Origin: Dermatophagoides farinae | Lineage: Eukaryota; Arthropoda; Arachnida; Sarcoptiformes; Pyroglyphidae | DNA length: 64,000 bases | Assembly (NCBI RefSeq): GCF_024713945.1 | Contig: NC_134681.1 | Coordinates: 744,001 to 808,000 of the forward strand | Direction of reading: 5' to 3' | In this document: one piece after another, positions 56,013-64,000 of the stretch | How the letters are laid out: each line of letters opens with the position of its first letter | Position numbering within the stretch: position 1 is the first letter of the stretch | The notes under the pieces: model-generated | Seen by the model: only the letters and a program-made list of their open reading frames with translations | Told to the model about the DNA's origin: nothing | The model's database searches: none | Made by a program: the position numbers and the translations under genes

Positions 56013-58212
56013 ATAATATAGTTACCACTAGGGATTTTCTTCAAGTTTCTTTTTTTTGTTTTTGTTTTTTTTCTTCTTAACTTTTATATTTTCGCATATT
56101 GATTCATCATTGATCACAAAATTAAATTTGATTTTTGAGCAATCATCAATCGTGCTGGGTAGATGAGGTGTAGAAATATGCTGAAAAAAAAATGAGCAAC
56201 AACCAAAAAAAAAAAAAAAAAACACACACACACAAACAGAAACAGAAACAAATTAAATCAATAACGATGAAACCATTGAATTATTCAATCGAATCTATAA
56301 AAACAAATTCATCTGATTACATAATTTGTACTTACACATTTAACAAAAAAAGAAAAAAATTCGTAATAATATTCAAATGTTGAGGACAAAATAAAAAATC
56401 CACCAAAAACGGCAATACTTGGTATACTTCAACAACAGCAATCATGGTATTTCAATCTAAAGCAATAACGAAAAAAAAAACAAATCAAACACAAAATTTC
56501 ATTATTAAGAATCTGTAATATAATCAACAGGCGATTGATATATAATCTTTATGGATTAAAATTGTTTATTTTTGTGTAATTGAATCTTGAAGTGAGAAAA
56601 AAAATCATTATCAATTTTTGTATTGTTTCATCATTATCAACAACAAATAAATGTCTGTTAATTGAGAGTAAAAAAAAATCCCAATAGATAAGAATTCAAA
56701 CCATGATGATCATGCCTGGAATGAGAGAAAAATAACTGATTTTGGTTGTTTGTTTGATGGTTTGAAAGAGAGAGAGAGAGAGAGAGAGAAAAAAAAATAA
56801 TCGAAATCGTGCACAAAACAAAATCCTATCCAATTGAGGCATCATTTAATTCCGGAATCTGATGGAAAATTTTTCGTTTTTTTTTCATTTAAAAATTATT
56901 TTTTTTTGCTCACTGTGACAAAAAAAAATTCGATAACAAATGGCAAATTATTTGAAGAATCATCGTGGAAAAAAAGCTTGAAAAGCTTGAAAAAAAGAAG
57001 AAGAAATGATACCAAATAAGCTCATAGATTCATTATTGACATGATGAAAGTTATGGGGGGTGGGGGAAAAAACAGATCAATGATAAGGGTAAACCGAACA
57101 AAAATGATGCTTAGATAAGCAAAAATTTAATTATAGCTATTGTATTGGGGAAAAAAACAAACGTTTCAAAGAATCATTATCAGACTTTTATTGAATTCTG
57201 GAAGTGTGCAAAAAAAACGTTCAATGTATTTGTCACAATGGTGATTATTGAAGTAACCAAAAAAAAAAATCAAAAGTCAAAAGATGAAAAGCCAAAGATT
57301 TGACTAAAACAAAAAAAAATCTGTTACAAATCATTGAATTCTATGGGTTTTTTTCTGGTTTTCCTTAACTATTACCGTTATTATTAATCAGTCAATTATG
57401 ATTACAGTTAATAATGAAATCACTGTTTGTTTGCTTGTTTGTTTTTTTCACCAATGAAATATTTATTTTTGGCTTTTGAAACCCACTAAACTTGTTTCAT
57501 CATTTTTAAGGTTTGTCAACTTCAATCCCGTGGTCTTCTAAAATCTTTAGAATCTTATTGACAAGAAAAAAAGAATGAAGAAATATTGTGTTTTCTTTTT
57601 ACATGGAAAAACATGAAATTCTTAAGAAAAAAGAAAACCAAATTTCAATTCTTTGGTTTCATTTTTTTTTCTTTCATCTCTAATCCCATGAATTAATAAT
57701 GAAATCATTTTATTCCTGAAATCTAAAGATCTAATAGCAGTAATAATGCAAGAAGAATAAGTTAAAAGGAGAATTTAGTGTTTATTTTTGTGTTTTTCAA
57801 AGAAAAAAAAAATTTGGTATTTGCTGTTGAAAAGCTGTACCACACCGTGTGCAAAGCAAAAGTGAAATTTTTTTTTTTTTTTTTTTGTTACAAAATATAA
57901 AATCTTTTGTTTGAAAATCCCAATGTATGAAACAAAATGTAAGGCTCTGTTTTTTGTTATTTGAATAATAATGAATGATGACGAACGGATTCGAATTAAA
58001 CGATGAACGAAAACAAAAAAAAAAGAAAAGAATCACAACATTATTTTTTTCATCATCATCATCATCATCAAATAGAATGTGATCTTTATTTTACATTAAA
58101 ACAAAAACAAAACAAAACAAAAAAAAATCTACAGATTTTATTTATCTTTTCGACGCCATTTGATGCTATTACATAAGTATTCACTAATCTAAATCTGATG
58201 TGCTCGTCACAA

Positions 58213-58213
58213 T

Positions 58214-58249
<36 letters not shown>

Positions 58250-58252
58250 ACA
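58213..58252. repeat. (CA)n microsatellite, slightly interrupted
   Basis: An AC run of about 27 bases followed by CG-interrupted copies. Confidence 0.9.
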
Positions 58253-61200
58253 TAAAAGGCAAAAACAATTATATTTTGTTGATGATGTAATCGAGTAATA
58301 CAATTTGAACACAAAAAACAGCACACTCACTATTGTTTTTTGCTCATATAGATGATGTAAGGGGCGTTTTTTTTTTGTTTGTTTGTTGAATTGTATCATA
58401 TTGGAAAATGAACTTTTTTTCTTTTATTTTGTTGGAAATTTTTCGTTCAGTTACAAATTGCACCAAAAAACAGACAAATTGCAATGACACGGACACACAC
58501 ACACAAATACACACATACACACCATAGTGAAACATTTGATTCCGACACGCGAATGATGATGTGGGAGAGAGAGAGAGAGAGAAAGAATTAGAAAAAGAGA
58601 TGCCAAAACAACAAAAAAAATTGAAGTAATCGAAAAATTTTTTTCTTCATTTTACATCGTAACCCATAGTAATATAAGAATTAGATTTAAATTGAAGAAT
58701 TCTATACACGAGTGTATACTGTGTGTGTGTGTGTTTTTTTCCTAGTTTCATTTTTATTTTCATTCTCATTCTATTATTATTTGGTCCTGTCTGAAGAAAA
58801 AGACGAAGATGAAGATGAAGATGAGATGAGATGAAATGAAATGAAAATGGGATTGTTTTTGGATGTTTGAGAATGATTTGAACATTAGAAATCAAAACAT
58901 TATATAATATACGGCTTATGGTGTGTAATGTGTGTGTGTGTGTGTGAAGAGACCAATTCAAAATTCTGTTCATGTTCATCATCATCATCATCATCATCAC
59001 CATTGAATGGTGTAGGTTGTTCATGTTGTTTAACACCCAATTCCGGTTTATTGATGGAATTTAGAGTGAGAAAAAAAAATATAACAAGAACACATTCCAC
59101 TCTCTTGTTAGGTAATAACACGAACACACACACACACACACATCGTAATTGTAAATCCAAATCTTGAATGAACACACATATAGTCTTGTAATCATCACCA
59201 TCATCATCATCATTGTTAATGTTTTTAGACACCAAAAAAAAAGAATATATGAAGTGTATGGATACTGATGATTTTGTTTTGTCTTCAAAAAAAAAAAAAA
59301 AAAATTCCGATAAATCGAACGAAAATTTATCGATCAATTATTGAGTTAATTTTTTTATTCTTGGCAGAGATTTTTTTTTTCATTTCATTTTTCAAATTCG
59401 ATTACTAGAAGCAAAAAAAACCGACAATATTCCACATAGGTATTCATCATCATGAATGCATGCAGTTACAAAAAACAAAAACGAAAAAAAAATTTCAAAT
59501 CAATTTCATTTCAATGTATATCGATTCAATATTAAACCACACGGCGGCATTGTTTTTTTTTCGTTCTACATCATCACAATGTGTATCATCATCATCGTTT
59601 TCAAAAAAAAATGAGGCTAAAAGTTTTTTTTTTTCTTTGCTCACTAGGTTCAAATCTATCGAGTGAACAACAACAACAACAGCGAAAAAAAATTTCAATC
59701 GATCAATCATTTTATCATTTTTATGTAACTTTGTTGTTGTTGCTGTTGTTGTTCTGGTACATGCACAAACTATTGCAGTACATTATTTGGATGGTTTCTT
59801 CCACCCACTCCATAAACCTTCAAAATGCAATGTAATAAGAATTATTTTTTGGTTTCACGTCGTAGTAATATTCTTGAGACAACAACAACAACAACAACAA
59901 CAATGATGATGATGATGATGACAGCCGTTTAGTCAATCACCAATCTATTTCCAATAATAATTACAAAAAAAATAATGATCAACAACAACAACAACAACAG
60001 CAGCAGTGGAAATGAACAAGAAACCAAACAATTTTTCTTTCTGAAATTCAATTGTTTCAAAAAAAAAAAAAATTTCATCAGAATCGAATGAGAATCATGT
60101 TATTTTTTTTTTGTTCCACATTTGACAATGACAATGATGAAAAATGAGAAAAAAAACAAACAAAATTGTTAGTCAATTAACCTTTTTGTTTGATCGAATC
60201 ATAGCGTGGTAAGACAGAATATCATCATCATCATCATTTCATTTTTATTTTGGTTGTTTATAAACACACCAACGGACAAACATGATGGAAAAAAAATTGT
60301 TTTTGCGCATGAAAATGACCAATCATGATTATTAGTTGTTATTGTTATTGTTGTTTTGATTCTCTTTTTTTTTTGGTCTACCATGAGTTTCATTGGCTAA
60401 CTTTATTGGATAAATTGCGCATTTCATTATTTTATGATAATTTTTTTTTTATTTTTATCGCTATAAAAATGGTTCATCCGATTTTTTTTTTTGATTACTT
60501 TTATTGTTGATCAGATTTTTTTTTCTTTCGTTTGGTGTTTCTCGATATATTCAACAGAATCAATCTATTTGAGAATCGTTTTTGCCATTCTTGTTATTAT
60601 ACAATTTTGCCCATAGCTTGTCCATGTTTTTTTCCAAACAAGAGGAAAAAAACAAGCAATGAAATGGGAAAAATGTCCAGCGAAAAAAAAAATTGTCAAA
60701 ATCATAAAAGAAAAAAAAACAGCAGTAGTAGCAAAGAAAATGGAAAATGATTTTCAATCTTGCTCATTGATGATGATTATTGTTTATTTATTTTTTTTTC
60801 GTAGAAATAGAAGAGAGAAAGGCTACTGGATAGGATAAAAATCACGTTCATTTCTCAAATCTAGAAGATCAAGAACAACAATCAAGAATCAGTGACTAAC
60901 AAATATGAAATGGAAAAAAAAATCTTAAAAACCATAAAAAAAAGAAATATATTCTATGTGGATATTCTCTCGCCAATGATGATGATGATGATGATGATGA
61001 CGATGATGATGATATCGATCATCAACCATTTTAAATTCATTCATTTTTTTTTCATCACAACCACTACTACTGTTATTATTATTATCATTTTTATTTGCTA
61101 GTACAAAAAAAAACCACAAAATTTTGATATTCTTGTTGGGTAATGTATTCAATTTTATTTTCATCATCATCATCATCATTATGATTGTGTGTCATTCAAT

Positions 61201-64000
61201 CGTTGGTTTCACACACACACACACACCCACACACGCACACACACAATCCATTGCATTTTAAATCTATTCATGTTTTACGGAACATTTGTTATGATGTTAT
61301 CCATTGTATTTATATGTGACCAATAACATTGCCATTCACTATATATCCAAATATCTCTTAAACAGATAGAACAAGGGAGAGAGTGAGAGAAAGAAAGAAA
61401 TAAAATTCTATAACCAGAAAATGACAGCTTCGATAATATTGCAATGACATATATGTGTGTCTGTGGATATAATATCCATTTCTTTGTCGTTATGTTTTTT
61501 TTTGTTTTGTTTGTCGTCATGTTCAAAAGTCAAATCCAGAGTAAAAAAAAAACAGAGGGCCACCATGCTTAACATTATTGTGGAAAAAAAAACGAAAATA
61601 AAATACCGAACAAATCTATACAAAAAAAAATCCGATGAAAATCTTGGATGATGATGATCACAACAACAACAATATATCGAATCGAATCGAATGTCAATCA
61701 ATGAATTTTTTTTTTGCTTTCATTGTGATTCACTACTGCTACTGATTTGCTGATCTTTTTTTTGGACAAATATGTTTTCGGCAAGAAATAGAATGAAAAT
61801 GAAAATGAAAATATTTGAACGGTATTTTTATATATAGATTGGTTTTTGGTATGTGTGTTTATTCATTCATGAGATAATTTTTTTTTTTGTATTTCTCTAT
61901 ATCGTTCATTCCATTTTTGGTTCAGATTTTTTTTCCTTTTATTTTTTCCATCTTTCTTTTACGGTATTATTTAGCCATTTGATTTAGGTTTTGATATTTG
62001 ATGTGTTTTTCTGTGTGTTTGTGTGTGTGTGTGTGTGTGTATGAGATCAAATTGTGAGCAATAGCAGAAAATCACAAACCAAATCATTATCATCATCATC
62101 AACATTATTATATAACGAACAACCATAATATCCAGTGGTAATGTCCATTGATCCAAAGTTTTAGTTTCATTTTGGTTTTTTGATTATTTCAGTCATTGTT
62201 TAGTCAGTCATTTTTTTTCTTTTTTTTTGCTTTCCAGAAAATGTTGATGTAAAAGTTATTCATTCAAGTTAAAATCATGAGAAACAACAACAACAACAAC
62301 AACAGCAGCAATATATACATTACTCTGCTATGCAATATCTATCAGTATTGAGAGAAAAAAAAATCTTTTAATGTTGAAAACAAAACAAAACCAAAAAAAA
62401 AAAATCCCCTTCAGATTAAACTGACCAACAGAATTTCAGTGATCAAACTCTAACTAATAACAACACAACTATTTGTGTTATGTATATGATACAAACAAAC
62501 AAAAAGATTACACCATATAAGATTGTTTGCTTCATTAGATCGAATCTGATGACCGCTAACTATAACGGCAAAAAAAAAAAACGGCAGATAAATAAATAAA
62601 GCAACAAAAACATTCATTAAATGAAAATCAGCATCAAAAACAAAAACAACAACAACAACCAAATCAAATTGATTCCAAATGTTTTGAATGTCAAAAAAAG
62701 AAAAAAAAAATGGCCATAGTCATCGTTGGTCATTACACACACGCACACATATATTATGACTACTTCAACGAGAAAAAGGCTTTAGAATTCAAAAAAAAAC
62801 CATCAACACTAATGTGACAATAATCAACGATTTAAAAAACCATTTTTTTGATTTTAAAAACATTGATCAGGCTGTTAACAATTTTTTCCTTCTCATTCAT
62901 TTTATGTTTTCTTTGTTGTTTCATTCAGAATTAATTTCCATTTTAATTCACCAAAAAAAAAAAAAAAAATAATGATTCTCAATGATGGATTCTGGATTCG
63001 GGTTTGTACCCAAATCCAAATAAATAAATAAATAGTTGGCCAAACAACTTTTATGCTTGTCTGAGCCATTTGTGTGTGTGTGTGTATGTGGGTGTCGAAT
63101 ATTAGTAAAATTATAGCTTAGCCATGAATTAATGTTTTCTTTTCTCGACAACAACAACAACAACAACAACCATTGCAATATGTGGTCCATATTTTTTGGA
63201 TTTTTATTTTTCATCGTAACAAAAATGAAATAAAATACACAATACATTAATATATTTGTTCTTTTCTACAATCATCATCATCATATATTTAATTTTATAC
63301 GATTTGAATGTGAATTCACCAACAGCTGGATTTTTACTGTTTTTTTTTCTATCTCAAAAAAATTCTGGAATTTCAATTGGTAATTTTGATAATAAACATT
63401 CAGTGTTGAAATTATTCAAACAACACACACACACACATATATATACATGGAAAGCAATCCGATTACCTGTAAAATCTTTATTTTTTTTTCATATGTGAGA
63501 AAAAAAAATGAATGACCCACAATATAACAATTGGGAGAAAAACAAACCCATTCATATAATGCAGTTGTTTATGCAAAATAAGCAAAAAAAAAAATGAATA
63601 AATATATTTTCAGCAAAACAAAGCAAAAAAAAAATTTATGTGCGCTATACATTTGTAGGTTGTTTTATGTGGTATTATACATATATATAAATCTTTATTC
63701 TTGTTTTTCATATCACACAATTATCGGATTTTTGTTTTGTTGTTTTACACGTTTACAACATCAATAATACATATATATAGTGATTAGATTAGTCAATGGT
63801 TACAGTACCATTATTTATCATTAAAATTCATATATATACTAATGGCAAACACGCCAATTGCATAGAAAATAAGCTCATTTTTTTTCACTTCATGATCATC
63901 AATAATAAATGAATGAATGAATGAATGAAACTCATTATATTCTGTAGCATTTTATTTCAGTGATTTTAATATTTATATTTTATTTATTGAAATCAATCAA

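Larger units (their letters stand above)
55333..64000. other. gene-poor region upstream of the receptor
   Basis: I find no supported gene in 8.7 kb. It holds (GAT)n, (CA)n, (GA)n and poly(A)/poly(T) tracts. One short minus-strand frame at 56028-56180 follows a good acceptor and is noted as a candidate terminal exon. The receptor promoter and any non-coding first exon probably lie near its left end. Confidence 0.5.

Overview
This is a eukaryotic nuclear window, about 70 percent A+T by eye. It looks like an arthropod with short introns (mostly 60-100 bases) and heavy microsatellite load. The mix of genes (CYP4-type P450, group I-like metabotropic glutamate receptor, Klf15-like factor), the Asn/Gln/Ser/Asp runs inside proteins and the (CA)n, (CT)n and (GAT)n tracts suggest a mite, probably an astigmatid of the Dermatophagoides type. 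The organism is an inference; nothing in the sequence names it.

Layout. Positions 1-27000 are gene-dense: a coiled-coil, golgin-like gene (minus, 211-3920); a one-pass membrane protein with hemopexin-like repeats (plus, 4468-5922); a 2250-residue BIG3/ARFGEF3-like protein (minus, 6082-13330); a 3.8 kb gap; a CYP4-like P450 (plus, 17090-19216); a serine hydrolase-like alpha/beta hydrolase (minus, 19256-20240); an EEF2KMT/FAM86-like methyltransferase (plus, 20535-21821); an orphan secreted protein (plus, 22172-23250); and a Klf15-like zinc-finger factor (minus, 23987-26728). An 8.7 kb gene-poor stretch follows. Then one large gene fills 35460-52968 on the minus strand: a metabotropic glutamate receptor assembled here from eleven coding exons (1383 residues), with a separate signal-peptide exon and an 8.2 kb intron that hosts an unrelated plus-strand gene (43765-45360). 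I find no convincing gene from 55333 to 64000.

I built the spliced gene models by joining reading frames at GT/AG sites with matching phase. In every model the phases close and the total is a multiple of three, which is the main support. Two convergent gene pairs (5922/6082 and 19216/19256) have poly(A) signals that cross or nearly touch, so their 3' ends probably overlap as antisense transcripts. The hydrolase and methyltransferase genes are divergent and share a 294-base 5' region.

The points most worth checking are the nested gene in the receptor intron, the receptor's large Ser/Asp/Asn insertion in the ligand-binding lobe with a retained cysteine, the 2.4 kb open frame that runs in phase into the signal-peptide exon, the P450 that lacks the CYP4 I-helix glutamate, and the hemopexin-like membrane protein and His-rich secreted protein, which I could not assign to any known family.
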